A program made the translations under genes and the position numbers. Shown in pieces: positions 45,470 through 57,734 of a stretch of DNA of 64,000 bases. Origin of the DNA: Polyporus tsugae (taxonomy: Eukaryota; Basidiomycota; Agaricomycetes; Polyporales; Polyporaceae); contig JAHRBS010000014.1 in assembly GCA_024305745.1 (NCBI GenBank), positions 1,619,501 through 1,683,500 of the forward strand, written 5' to 3'. The notes below the pieces were generated by a model, which made no database searches, was not told where the DNA came from, and was given only the letters and a program-made list of their open reading frames with translations. Position 1 is the first letter of the stretch, and each line of letters starts with the position of its first letter.

Positions 45470-48400
45470 ATGAGTTCGCTGAGGCACCACAGGATCATCA
45501 TCGCGTCCCTATTCCTCCCCAACACGACCGTGCTCGGCGACTCGGCACCCTCCTCCCCAGACGAGTCTGCTTTGCACTCGCTCGCGCCGTCGACACCCGC
45601 CCTATTGAACTCTACCACGCCTGCACGGGGTTCTTTGCTTGCGAGGCCGCCTGGCCCCTTGAGGAGTATTGTGGAGGACCTTAGAGACAAGGTGTGTGCT
45701 TCCACTCTTTCATCGGTGCTGCGTATATGCACAGGCTTCGCCCTGCCCATATATGCGCCCCGAATCGCATGAAAGATGCTAATCCAATGTTCAGAGTCGC
45801 TACACATCACCGTCCGTCACTCCCCGCACCGAGGCTGTCAACCCCTTCTCGAGGGCAGGCGGGCCCGAATCCTTACTTGATGCCCTTGCGAGCAGGCTCG
45901 GCGCCCCCAAGGCTCCTGGCGGAAGCAGTCCCTCTACCCCTGCGTCCAACGGCGCACGGAATTACCAGACCACTCACAGTGGAAGCAACGCCTCCCAGCC
46001 CCGCGTGCAGCGCAGGTTGTCTCGGTCGTCACATCGCGCTGCGTCGCGCTCGCTTTCGTCTTCGAGGCACGACCCGTCCCACCATAGCAACATCCAATGG
46101 CGTTTCGAGAGTAACCCACACGTAAGTTTCAGTTCAACTTCCTGCGGTTAGAAAGCGCGTTTTCGAGCATGTTAGCGGGAATGCTACGGCAAGAGATGTT
46201 CGCTACCAGCCATATTGGGACTATTCCCCCGAAAGAAAAGAACGCAACAGACAGGAAGGCAGGGGTCGGGTCCGGTAGTTCTGGTGTCCGTCACGGCGCG
46301 CACTGCACAATATCCTACTTCCAATCGCAGGCAGTATATGGAAGGGGTGCTTCCCTGGCGTCGGCGTATTGCACGTTCACGCGACCGTTGCCCACCCGTC
46401 TGTACTAAATTGACCGGCCGTTGAGGGAGGGTCTCTCAGTGGTCTTTTCACCTCCCTTTCCCGTTTTATACTACGCACTTAAGGCCCTTCCTTGACGTCT
46501 GGCTGTGAGACTTAATTCGTACTGATCCTCGAGCATTTCATGCTGCCGCTAAGACACTTGTGAAAAGACTACAAAACTCCGATATCCCTTCATGACAATT
46601 CGGTGTGCTTACATATGTTTTTCTAGTGCAATGGTGGCTTGAAGAATGCCATCGACTCCGTCGGCGACAGGCTTAGGCGCAAGCTCTGGGTCGGCACGCT
46701 GGGCACCAACACCGACGGGTTCCGTGAGAGTCTCCGCCGCAACATCGAATGGCGCATGCGGGAACAGCGCGACAGCGTACCGGTCTGGATCGCTGACTCA
46801 GATTTTGCGAGCTGCTACGACGAGTTCTGCCACCAGGTCCTCTGGCCATGCCTCCATTATGCTGTCCCCGACGCGCCGAAGACGAAAATGTTCTATGAAA
46901 GCGCGGCGTTCAAGCAGTATGTCGCGGTCAACCAGCGCTTCGCTGACGCCATTGTGTCCGCATACAACGAGGGCGACATCATCTGGGTGAACGACTACCA
47001 CCTATTGCTGCTGCCGCAGATGCTCCGCGAGCGCCTTCCGAACGCCGCGATTGGCTTCTTCATGCATGTCGCCTTTCCTTCGTCCGAGATCTTCCGCTGC
47101 CTGAGCGTGCGAGAGCCTCTACTCAAGGGTGTGCTCGGCGCGGACCTGATCGGGTTCCAAACCGCGAACTACGCGCGTCATTTCAGGCAAACCGTCAGTC
47201 GCATCCTCGCCGCGGAAGCATTGCCGAAGGGCATCCAGCTCGATGACCGCTTTATCGATGTTGGTGTCTTCCCTATGGGTATTGACGTCAGTAGCATCAC
47301 AACGAAGAAGTAAGTGTTGGACGCTTTCGGCATTTCCCTCAAAGACTTATCCTTCTCGCTAGACGGGATGCCGAGGTCGCGGAATGGGTCAAGTCACTCC
47401 GACAGAGGTACGCGGGCAAGAAGCTCATCGTCGGACGTGACAAGCTGGACGTCATCCAGGGCGTGCGGAACAAAATCCAGGCGTTCGAGGCGTTCCTGGA
47501 CAAATACCCCGAGTACCAGGGCCAGGTCGTGCTCATCCAGGTCGCGCTGCAGACGACGGAGGAGAACGAGTACCAGGGCGACGTCGCGGACGTCGTTTCG
47601 CATCTCAACTCGCGCTTCTCGACGCTCACATACCAGCCCGTTGTCTTCTTGCACACACAGGACCTCACGTTCAGCCAGTACCTCGCGCTGCTCACCGTCG
47701 CGGACGCGTTTATGGTCACCAGTCTACGCGAGGGCATGGCGCTGCGTGCGCATGAGTTCGTCGAGTGCCAGGAGCAGCGCCATAGGCCGTTGATCCTCAG
47801 CGAGTTCACGGGCTCGTATAGCTTCAGTGGTTTCAGGTCGTGTATCGCCATCAACCCTTGGGACAAGCGGTCGACTGCGAAGGCGATCCACCAGGCGCTC
47901 ACCATCACTGACGAGGAGGCTACCTCGCGCTGGGAGGTATAGTAATATCTTTAGTAAAGTAACGAACTACAACTGACTGGGTGTTTTACAGGACCTCCAT
48001 AACCACGTCGTCACCCAGAGCGCCCAGGCGTTCGTCACCTCCTTCCTCGTGCGCTGCCTGCGCGCGAACATCGAGCATATGCAGTCTGTCGACTCTGCCG
48101 ACATCGCGACGCTCGACGTCAGCCGTGTCCTCTCGCGCTACCGACACTCGCTGAAGCGCCTTCTGCTTGTCGATTTTGAGGGCACGATCTGGATGCGCGA
48201 TATGGGCACCATCGCGCGCAACGCAGGTGCGACGGGCGCGCCCGAGTTTGAGCCACCCGAGGAGGCGATCCGACTGCTCAACCGCCTGGCGGAGGATCCC
48301 AAGAACCAGGTGTGGCTTCTAAGCGGGCTGACGAAGAGCATGCTCGATGTTGTTGCCGAGAAAGCGCCGAAGATTGGTATTGTGTAAGTCGCACACTCGT

Positions 48401-49150
48401 TCAAACTTCATGGGGGTGCTCATGACGGTCTCGGGGAATGCAGGGCCGAGAATGGTTGTTTCATCAAGCCTCTGCCGGACCGCGACGGCAACGCACCGTG
48501 GATCAACGTTGTCGCGAACTTCAACCTCACCTGGAAGACGGCCTGCGTGGAGATCTTGCAATACGTGCGTCTTACTTCGTTTCGTTCGACAGAAGTGTTA
48601 CACTTCGGTGACTGACGATTATCTTCTTCGCACGCACACGCAGTTCACGGAGCGCACGCCCGACTCGTTCGTGGAGGAGCGCGAGGCGTCCGTCGTCTGG
48701 CGGTTCTGGACCGAGAAGAACACGCAGGACCACGTCGCGGACTGGCACTGGGCGCACCGCCAGGCGGCCGAGGCGCAGAACCACATCTTCGACTCGCTCG
48801 GCGAGCGGTACGGCCTGCGCATCATCCCCGGCTCGACGTCCTTCCTTGTCCTGCCGAACAATATCTCACGCTCGACCGCCGTCGGCGCGATCCTGCATCC
48901 CGGCGGGCCCGCGCAGACGCAGATGACCGCACGGACGGTGTGGCTGTCGCCGGACGCGGCGGACGCGGACAGCGCGACGGAGTTCGACTATGTGCTGGCG
49001 GTGGGCAAGGACGAGAAGCTGATGCGGCGGCTGAACGAGCTGGACAATGCGGAGACGTGCTCGACGGGCGGCAAGGGCACGGACGCGAAGTGGAAGCTCG
49101 AATCGAAGGAGGTCGTCCCTGCGCTCTGGCGGTTTGCGGAAGGGAAGTGA
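45470..49150 (+). CDS. TPS3/TSL1-like regulatory subunit of the trehalose synthase complex (941 aa)
   Basis: Seven exons: 45470-45691, 45795-46121, 46627-47309, 47363-47936, 47992-48383, 48444-48564, 48644-49150, phases consistent. Domain order is a Ser-rich N-terminus, a GT20 glycosyltransferase fold (RIIIASLFLPNT, KLWVGTLGTNTDGFRE, WVNDYHLLLLPQML, FPSSEIFRCL, GADLIGFQTANYARHF), then an HAD trehalose-phosphatase fold (LLLVDFEGTIWMRD, VWLLSGL). Two active-site changes point to a regulatory subunit: NDYHL where active Tps1 has HDYHL, and DFEGT where active phosphatase has DxDGT. Both changes are usual in yeast Tps3/Tsl1. The protein would stabilise and regulate the Tps1/Tps2 complex in the cytosol. 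Intron 2 is about 505 nt, ten times the others. Tail to tail with SSP-B. Confidence 0.88.
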
Positions 49151-49839
49151 GCATGTCGATTTGTGTGCACGTGGAGGTCAAAAAGGATTGGAAGGAAGGA
49201 CGAAGCCGTATTCCATACATGTAGAACAGCAAGCAAGCGAGGGCTCTCGCGTTTGGATTAGAATTAGAGCGTGTATGCAACCCTGTTGTACTCGTTATAT
49301 CTGCGGAAGCTATGTACAGTATGTAGACCAGGCAGACTACTCTCGTTTCTGATCTTATACACTGGATGGTCGCCGATTGGAAGGCAAGGGGGAAGAATCG
49401 AGCTCGGAGGTCGCTGCATTTCAAGCCGTCTGGACTCTGGCCGACTCAAGTATGGAGGAGACAGGCAACTGCTGCTATTGCGAGCCCCGAACCGTCATCC
49501 ACCACCACCACCAGATGGAAAACTTAGGGGCGGAGCTCATGAGTGCCAGAGTACAAAAGCGGCCAAGTTTCATCAAGAACTTGCGCGCAAGACTGACAGA
49601 TCAGCCGCGGGCAGTCCCTCACGGACGAATATAATGTAAGGAGTCTTGGCCAGCGCAAGATCAACATGATTAAATAAATGAAATATCGTATGAAAGCCAT
49701 CACTTCATGAATCCATCCCTCGCATGAACATGCTTCGTAAAATCCACGTTAGAGCTAGACCTTGAACGCGCCGGCAGGACCTTGCTCCCCGATCTTCTTC
49801 GCCGCAGTCTCGAAGCAGCGGTAGGTGCCGGAGCCGCCA
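46070..49839. repeat. Right arm of the 3.77-kb inverted repeat (probable donor)
   Basis: Reverse complement of 6660-10428. This arm is continuous with an intact TPS promoter and 5' exons on one side and an intact SSP-B gene on the other, so it is the likely source of the left copy. Confidence 0.95.
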
Positions 49840-50295
49840 TCACCAATGCTGTAAGAGAACAGCCGTCAATATCATCCCAACACGGCGAGACTCGGGGGCG
49901 ACTGAAAAGAGGAGGGAGAGAGAGACGCACTTGACGTCGCAGAAGGGGAACTTCTTCTGGTTCTCCTTGCTGATCTGCTTCTTGAGCACCTTCGTGATCT
50001 CCTTCTGGGTAGCGGCCGAGACGGGCCCGGAGGCGTCGTGGAACGCGATGGTCAGCTCTTGCTTGCTGGAGGACTCGCCCTTGTCCTTGCCCTTGTCCTT
50101 GCTCTTGCCAAAGAGGCCGCGGGCTTCGAGCGAGCCCTCATCGAGGAGGCCGCGAGCCGCGAGGTAGTTGACCGCTGCGAGGTCGACGTCGTTCAGCTCG
50201 ACCGAGGGAGCGGTGTCGCGGGCCGCGAAGGAGGTGGGTGCCGCGACAGCGACGGTAGCGGCGATGAGGGCAACGAGGACGGATGCGAACTTCAT
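49755..50295 (-). CDS. Small secreted protein SSP-B (152 aa), unknown function
   Basis: Exons 49931-50295 and 49755-49848, 82-nt intron. Signal peptide MKFASVLVALIAATVAVAA, then LAARGLLDEGSLEARGLFGK, a KDKGKDKG run two residues shorter than in SSP-A, and the same domain (QELTIAFHDASGP; FCDVNIGDG; YRCFETAAKK) ending GAFKV. The frame is open upstream of this ATG, but the signal peptide and the alignment with SSP-A fix the start at 50295. Exon 1 carries many, mostly conservative, differences from SSP-A, whereas exon 2 after about 49839 is the same. No family recognised. Confidence 0.82.
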
Positions 50296-51858
50296 GATGA
50301 TGAGAGTCTGTGGATGGGAAACTGCAGCATTTCGCTTCAGCAACGGTGAAAAGGACAGGAAACAGGAAGACGTACAGAGAGTTGGATGAAGCAAAGGCGA
50401 AAAGAAGTGTGGAAGGTAATGACGAGCTCGAAGTGGAAATGAGAGTGGTCAACACTGCTGGGGATCCCAAGTCGTCCTTGCCCTCCGTTTTATACTCTTC
50501 AGACCACCTCGGCTATCATAAGCCATATGACGAAGGATAGCTGCGCGTGTGACGGCGCCATGTTCTGTGGCTGATCTTGCCCGCAAAGCTGACAGTTGGG
50601 CGATTCGAAATGAACGCCGTAACACAGGTTCTTCCCTGATCGTGGATGCAAATCGCACTCACCGCACGCAAATCTAGCACAGGGCTATTGTACATCAGCC
50701 AGCCCGCCTTTGTTGGAATGGCCTTCGCGACATAATGCATACGAGTCTGCCTAACACCCAAGTAGTCCCCAGTGGTGCGCTGTAAGAGGGCAAAACGAAT
50801 GTTGAGAGCACATATAGACGACAATATGGACGGCGAACATTCTCCGCAACACCTCCGCGCCTTCTTTACGCGGGACGCGAGCCCCCGAGGCGACCGGAGG
50901 TTACATGTGTCGCGGTGAAGCAGCGGATTTCCGACTGGGACCGGCAGCACCTCCCAAACACGCATCGTAAAGTGCATAGCAACGACTCCGACTCTGGGAG
51001 GAGGTGGGCTCTCTACAGGAACACGTCTGCGTGCGTACAGCATGCGGCGTCAGCCCCAGCGTCCTGTGTAACAAACTACAATGCTTACCATTTGAATGCA
51101 CCAGTAGAGATCGTCCTGCAAATACGGTCCCACGTGTCGCAGAGTTGAAAGGACCAGACCCTGCTGTGCTTTACGGCCACGTTCTCGAGATGCACGTAGC
51201 CGTCCGTGACCGAGTCGACTTGAGCCCGCACTCTTCACATATGCGCATGCCGCCCAGCAGAACCCTTCACAGACGCTTTGAAAGAGCTGACGTGGGAGTG
51301 CGCGCTGTCCTTTGGCACGCTCCCTAAGAAGATGGCTCGAAGAGGATGAGGACCTTCGAAGCTGCGGTGCAGCTCGGAATGCTTCACGCGCACGCGAGCC
51401 AACCGCTCCCAGACGGAATTGTGGGCACGGTTCGTCGCTTCGCCGCAGACGCAGCAGGTTGGTCTGCCAGCGAGATACTTATAAGCAGTTCAATAGCCAG
51501 GTGACAGGGCATGGAGACCTCGCTAACGTGCTCCTTCCCCGTATTCTCTCTGTTCCATGCGGTGTGTCTAGGGCATGCCCAGCTGGGTGTCGGTGACGAG
51601 GACTAGAGCTGAGGTTCAGTACTCAGATCTCGGCATTGGCACGTTCTCATGCGGAGGGGAACAACATACGAGTGTGTGGCCATTAACAGCGGTGAGCCGG
51701 TGGCGGCGTTGTCGGGAATGGCGATGGCGAATGTCCCGCCGTCCCAGTGACTAAGTACAGTGACTCACACGATGAAACAAGAAGAAAGGGTCGACTCGGT
51801 CCACGGTCCGAGTTGGACTCGGAGTTGTCTTCAACACTACAACTCCTCAGTAAGTGTC
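50296..51858. other. Intergenic segment with inverted, diverged counterpart at about 5.2-6.2 kb
   Basis: From 50300 to about 51240 it matches the reverse complement of about 5230-6196, including a conserved TATA (50488-50494) and sequence around CCTCCGGTCGCCTCGGG. A plus-strand reading APVEIVLQIRSHV near 51090 resembles the start of an F-box but meets a stop soon after. No intact gene. Confidence 0.4.
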
Positions 51859-51930
51859 TCCCGTTTAGCTCAGTTGGTAGAGCGCGTCACTAGTAATGAC
51901 GAGGTCAGTCGTTCGAGTCGGCTAATGGGA
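51859..51930 (+). tRNA. tRNA-Thr (anticodon AGU)
   Basis: A 72-nt cloverleaf without intron. Acceptor TCCCGTT pairs with AATGGGA (one G-U). D arm GCTC-AGTTGGTA-GAGC; anticodon stem CGTCA/TGACG with loop CTAGTAA, giving anticodon AGT; T arm AGTCG-TTCGAGT-CGGCT. The A-box (TAGCTCAGTTGG) and B-box (GTTCGAGTC) are present. A short T run follows further downstream. Confidence 0.93.
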
Positions 51931-52877
51931 ATTCATTTTTCTACTCAACTGACCCCCATCTTGGAAATCTCCGAGTCCATGGCTGTTGTTCGGTTTTATG
52001 GGATCGTACTCAGCCTACTGTACCTCGCTCTCATCTGCGCTACGAAACATCCCCTCCGCAGCCAACCAAGTCGTCCAACGCACTTTACTCCGAAGTCTCC
52101 CCGTGACAGGCCGACGTAACGTTTGGGTCGTGATTGGCTGCTCTCAATCACGCCTGGAAGTCATCTCAAATTTCTTCTTCCTACGTCTGTCATGACCAGG
52201 TCATGACATCGTTGGTGCGTCCCCTCTCTGTTAGGCAAGTTATGCTCAGAGTTATGATCTACCCTAATGATTTGTTCAAGGTGTCTTACTGATTGCATCC
52301 GTTCATGGGTTATATGATGAGAACGACCTTAAGTGCCAGTGGTTGGGACGTGCGTCGCGTTGGCATCGCTTCCGAGTCGGCTGCTCGTATGTGCCTCGGC
52401 TTGGTTGCGTTCTACGCTCGAACTCGTTCACTTGGTGGGTTCGTGTACACGTTCGACACTTTATCTTAGTACTTGATTCATGGGGGCTAGTTTCTAGGCT
52501 GCGTCCAATATCCCTTAGCAAGCCTTTTTTTTTTTTCCTGTGCCAACACTTCACACTCTATTCTCCGCGACCTTGGGGTCTCGGACAACTTCACTATATT
52601 CCTATCCATGCACGATTTGGAGCCCGTGTGGCATGTGGCTGCTCGTCCAGAGCTCTGGGACTTGTCCCGCATAGTTCTGTCACGGACGGCCTGATCCGAG
52701 GTCGCTGCGGCCCGAGCAGCTTCGTTCGCAAGGGAAGCCTTTGCTTCAGCCGCAGGCAAAAATCGTATATATGTGAAGGGGCTATCGCACGGCGTGCTCC
52801 TCGTGAGCTTCTTCTCCCTTTCAGGGCCTTCGCGTTCGACGATCTTGGCTGTCTTTCCGTCGCTGGTCTCGGGCAAC
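51931..52877. other. Intergenic, nothing recognised
   Basis: About 950 bp between tRNA-Thr and GH16 copy 2, with a T13 run near 52527. The last 120 bp resemble the GH16 copy 1 promoter (TATATA at about 52759; shared TTGGCTGTCTTTCCG just before the start). Confidence 0.5.
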
Positions 52878-54301
52878 ATGTTCGCCACCGCTGCTCTTCT
52901 CGCTCTCGTCTCCCTCACCACATCCGCGCTCGGTACGATCTGGTGCGAAGCGGAAAGCTACCAGGGCAAGCAATTCCTCCACGGATTCCACCACATGAAC
53001 TTCTCCGATCCCACCCACGGCCGCGTGTGCGTCCTCTCCCCGTCCTTCCTGACCCCGCTCACGTTCCAGGCTGACTCACTTTATTTTGTGACCTTACAGT
53101 AACTACGTGAACGAGACGACCGCGCTCCAGAAGAACTTGACCTACGCCCACGGCGATCACTTCGTCATCCGCGCGGACCACACGACGGTGCTCGACCCAA
53201 ACGGGCCGGGTCGCAATTCTGTTCGTCTGGAGAGCAATAAGGTGTACGAGAACCACGTCACCATGTGCGTTTCCCATCAATGCATTGCTCGAATACTTGG
53301 GGCTGACGCCTCTTCGTCTTAGATGGGATATCCGGCACATGCCCCAGGGCTGCGGGTGAGTAGGCATTCGGCTGGGACTCGTAAAAACTTGTCTGACGTC
53401 GGACCTGCGTCCGCTCTTAGAACCTGGCCGGCAGTTTGGGAGTTTGGCCAGAACTGGCCCAACCAAGGTCGGTGCCGCATTTGTTCTGTCTCCGTCGCTT
53501 TGCTCACGTTAGAGGTCTTCCTTTCCTAAACCTCAACAGGCGAGATCGACATCCTCGAGGGCGTGAACGACCACTCGCCTAACCAGGCGAGCCTTCACAC
53601 CACTGCCAGTGCGTTCGCGTCTTCCCATCGCTCACCAGAACCCCTCATCCTCACACACGCATCCTGCTTCGCATAGACTGCACCGTGGCCGGGCCCCGCA
53701 ACGAGACCGGCATCTCCATCGGCACGGACTGCGACGTCTACACGACACAAAATGCGGGCTGCAGCGTCCAGAACCCGACCGTAAACTCTTACGGCCCCGC
53801 GTTCAACGCGAACGGGGGCGGGTTCTACGCGATGGAGCGCTCCAACGCGGGCGTGAAGGTCTGGTTCTGGCCGCGGCACAGCAAGAAAATCCCGCACGAC
53901 GTCCGCCACCGCGCGCGCGAGGTCGACACGAGCTGCTGGGGCACGCCCGTTGCGGACTTCCCGAGCACGGACTGCGACATGGCGTCGCACTTTGGGCCGC
54001 ACACCATCGTTATCAACCTGACGTTCTGTGAGTGCTTTTTGGTGTTTGGATTTTGGGGGGCTGCTTGGATGGCTGCTGACGGGCGCGACTCTGGCTTCAG
54101 GTGGTGACTGGGCCGGCGTCTCGAGCATCTACAACGGGGACGGCTGCCCCGGCGACTGTGTTAGTACGTGCCACCTTCCTCTCATTCGTAGATTTCGCAG
54201 AGGCTCAAGCGGGGCGATGATTTCCAGCGTATGTGAACGAGAACCCCGCCGCGTTCGTCAACGCGTACTTTGACGTCGCCTGGCTCAAGATTTACGAGTA
54301 A
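52878..54301 (+). CDS. Secreted GH16 family glucanase (laminarinase-like), copy 2
   Basis: Eight exons: 52878-53026, 53100-53264, 53323-53355, 53421-53467, 53540-53608, 53677-54027, 54101-54163, 54228-54301 (316 aa). Exon lengths are the same, one by one, as in copy 1. Signal peptide MFATAALLALVSLTTSALG; catalytic signature GEIDILEGVNDHS with both glutamates; NGGGFYAMERSNAGVKVWFW; end NAYFDVAWLKIYE. The N-terminal start ATG lies within a longer open frame; the signal peptide fixes it. Copies differ at many positions in protein and intron sequence, so this duplication is much older than the TPS copy event. Both copies lie on the plus strand although the SSP/TPS blocks between them are inverted. 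Confidence 0.9.
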
Positions 54302-55685
54302 ACTATCCCTTTTGCCTCGGAGTCTCGTGCACACACCTGGGTCCCTCTCTCCACTTCCATGCGTTGCTATACCCTTTTTCAGTCAAAAACATTCGCCCGC
54401 GTGGAGTACAGGGGGCGCAGTTGGGCTCAGTGTGCACTGGCAGGACGTTCTCATCGCGGGGCTTCGTGCTTCCTGTCCCTTCACGGTTTAGGTAGCCGTC
54501 ACGGTTAATGTATTCATGGAAGATTCAGAGCGACTACTTTCCTACTAGGTATGCTCTGTGCGACCACTTTCCAGTACTCAGTTTTCCCCCTTGTCTAGTT
54601 CCTAAGTCCACACGCCGCGCGTGTGTCTATATAAATGCTAATGTCAGCCCGGAAAACGAACCAATGGCTGAGACTCGCCCACCCTCGCATATGCTTAAGA
54701 TCCAGCTCACTTCCGATACTCGGCGTTCGCCCCCTCGAGCAGTGAATGCTTTAGGACTGAGACGAGAAGTCCGTCCTCCCCGGGCTCTGTGCTTCTGCCA
54801 GTGGTAGGCGCCTCGGGTACAGTGGGGCCAGGTTTTGACCAGTCGTACGTGCAAAGGAAATCACCGTAGAAGAGCCAAACACCGTCGTATGGGCTATAAG
54901 CCTCTAGTAGCACACAACTCGGGGTGTAGATGGTAGATTGATCAAGGACGTGGCCTCATAAAGTGGGACGGACGGAGGTGGCGGCCCCCAGTCGCGGTCC
55001 GAGTCCGCCCCGGAGCATGTCAATGTTTGGGTTTGTTTGATTAAGTACGATGCTGGCTCGGTGCACAGTCGTGTCTACTTAACTTGAGTAGTAGTAGAGA
55101 GTTAGACTTAGATCTAGTCTCCATGCTCATCATGAGCCCAATACCTCGGACATCCTCCATGGGTCCGGCCTGCATTCCCCCGGCCAAAGCGAACTCTCCT
55201 CTGGTCCGGTGACCATCTCTCGCGCGCTCCACGTCAACAGCAATGGTCGTCAATCTCCGATGAGGCCGGTATGTCCAGTTAGTACCGAGCTCATTCCGGG
55301 CAATACCTATCCAACGAGAAATTTTTAGGGAAGCTTCACCCACAGGGTTGTCAGTTTACCTCCCAACGTTGCTTCAAGGCGCTGAATGACTCAGGAATTA
55401 TTTAGAAGCAACGGTCGCTCCGTCCGTTCGGCAGCCCAAAAACCTTCGAGTTAGGGTTGGATTAGCAAAAATACCGGAGTACGGCAAGGATAACGTTTCA
55501 AGAAGTGAACGTAACAGGTGGCCAGTCCTCCGATCGTCCATTTGACCCGCGTATATGTTGGAGCCACAACATGGTTTGACGCCTCTCACCGCCATACGCT
55601 ATCGATATTAAACGCAGTCATTTCCGCCGCACGACCATCCCCCCCTCAGCTCGTCTGGCCCATTGAACAGCCATACCCTTATAAC
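54302..55685. other. Intergenic, no supported gene
   Basis: 1.4 kb with no recognisable coding sequence; ORFs are short and unlike known proteins. Confidence 0.5.
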
Positions 55686-57304
55686 ATGAACAATGACGCG
55701 GTCACCACGCTTCAGCAATATGCACCTGGGATGTATAAAGTACTTGCCGACATCGTGATGACAACATTTCTATTCGGTGCGTTCCTTCGCTCCGTCTTGC
55801 CCCGCACGCACAACGTTTAGTGCCAGTTCATTTTAGGATGCTTGACCGTGTTATCGATCGTCTCCGCCTGCCACTTGATGTGAGTATAAACTCGAAATCA
55901 AGTCTAAGTGTACCATGGGGTTCAAAATCATTCCCTCCCGAGTCCAGCCGCCGAGGCATCAAGCAGCCCTCCACCGCATTTATGCTCGGCAGCTTATTCC
56001 TCCTCTACGCGTCGACGGCAATCGACTTCGCTGTCAAGACCACGTATGTTGTGGGGCATGGTCGACTGCTCAACGATGCCGTGACCGCCCTAGAGTCTAT
56101 GTCGCCGTCGTCAACCGAGGCGGCTTTGATCCAGTTTGGACAGAGGGCCCGGACAGAATCCTCCATCATCGGTGCGGTCATCGCCATCAATGTGCGCCGC
56201 AAATCACTGCTCCTTACACTTACATGCCATTAATAACTACTCGCTCTCAGATCACACTTGGCGATGTCATCGTCTGGTGGAGAGTATGCGTCTTGTGGCG
56301 GAAGAGGTCCATAATGGCTCTAGGACTGGTTCTAATAGTGAGCACATTTGGTACGTCCTCGAGCCTCGACACCTGACACCACGCCCCTCGGGCGGTAAAC
56401 GTGAACGTGAACCTCACACAATATATCCATCAGTCCTGGGGACCCTATCCACCATCCACTTCCAGGTGAACGTCGAGGTCCAACCCCTCCTCTCCTACGG
56501 CGATACGTACGGAGGAATCTCCGGCCTTCTCTCTTTCATCACGAACGTGCTCGCTACCTCCTTGATTGGCCAAAAAGCCTGGTAAGCGCGCCAATCGGCA
56601 GAACCCTATCTGTCACCGCCCGGCGACTGACGGCCCACCGCGTGCGCCGCAGGGAACACCGAAAAATCCTGCGTCAGGGTCCTGGCGCTTCGAATGGCCG
56701 ATGGAACACCCCTACGATGCGGGTGCTCATATTGCTCGTCGAGTCGGGCACGATCTACTCAGTCCTCTTTGTGAGTGTCCCGGTTCAAGTTACAACGAAA
56801 CGCAACCAGTTGGAGTCGGAGGCTCACGAGCAGCGCATATGTGCCGACGTTCACACTGACAGTGTGCGGCCGTGGTCAACAACATCATGCTGCGCTTCAA
56901 GCCCAGTCTTGCATCAAGCGGTGTGGAGTACCTCTCCCTCGCCACGGTATTTTTCACTGGGTGCTTTGTTCCGATCCTGGTGAGCTTCCCTTCCGACAGT
57001 CCGCCCGTCGATCGATGGGTTACTGAGCGTCGTCTTACAGGCCATTTATCCGACCTTCATAATCTTCATCGTCGCACTCAACCGGTCCCAGATAGAGGGC
57101 AGCCTCGTCAATGCTAGTCCGAGCGATATTTCGACGGCTATGCTACCCAGCCTGCTTTTTCGAGGCAGTTCTACCGCCATACATACATCTCCCAGTACTG
57201 ACCATTCTGCGCATATCGATTGTGTGTCTGACAGCCCAGAGAACCAGTCAGCGGAGGAGCCTCAAGCTCAAGGAAAGCCGGAGGAGGCCTGCCACCTTGT
57301 ATGA
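55686..57304 (+). CDS. Multispanning membrane protein, Agaricomycete-type family of unknown function
   Basis: A multi-exon gene; the first exons are 55686-55776 (MNNDAVTTLQQYAPGMYKVL) and 55837-55879 (CLTVLSIVSACHL). Hydrophobic segments follow: AFMLGSLFLLYASTAIDFAV, SIMALGLVLIVSTF, GGISGLLSFITNVLATSLIG, MRVLILLVESGTIYSVLF, YLSLATVFFTGCFVPIL and FIIFIVALNRSQ, giving about seven spans. The motifs GDVIVWWRVCVLW, HRKILR and LNRSQIEGS are typical of a large family found in mushroom genomes, usually unannotated and sometimes described as serpentine receptor-like. The tail (about 70 aa) is Ser/Glu-rich and ends ACHLV. Inner exon borders are only partly resolved. No CaaX or STE3 motif, so it is not a pheromone receptor. 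Confidence 0.7.
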
Positions 57305-57734
57305 TGATACGTCTCACGCATTACTTTACTTAGTCAACATGTCGAATGTATTGGGGAGCGTTGTAAGCATAGTAACTAGACCCGGGTCGCCGGGAGAATT
57401 CGAAGATACGATTAGGTACTATGCTGCTCGGCAACACATGCATGTACGAAGTGGTGGAGGATAATTAATGGCACATCACAGACCGAACGTTGCGTACTTC
57501 TGAAAAAATGATGCTACAGGCGATAAAAAGGATCGAAGTGGAGCGGGGATGACAATTGTTACTACAAGGGGATGCGGAATACAGACATATACACGGACAG
57601 GCTCTTGCGTTACATACACAATGGAGAGGTGAAGGGACGAGAAACGAGACAACGTAATGCAATAATGAGAAGAAAACACAAATCAACGAAGTCCATCATG
57701 ACAGTGATCGAAGGAATCATAAAAGATAATGGGA
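57305..57734. other. Convergent intergenic region
   Basis: 430 bp of 3' sequence between the multispanning protein (plus) and the coiled-coil membrane protein (minus). No gene. Confidence 0.5.

Noticed and set aside
46169..46424. Small ORFs inside the long TPS intron (also at 10074-10329)
   Set aside because: They lie within a well-supported intron, match no known protein and are open only because the copies are nearly identical.
55686..57304. Second STE3 receptor
   Set aside because: It has about seven hydrophobic spans but lacks the STE3 N-terminus (ELPVVSFLC), the CDI-T motif of TM3 and the IVQDFGC loop.
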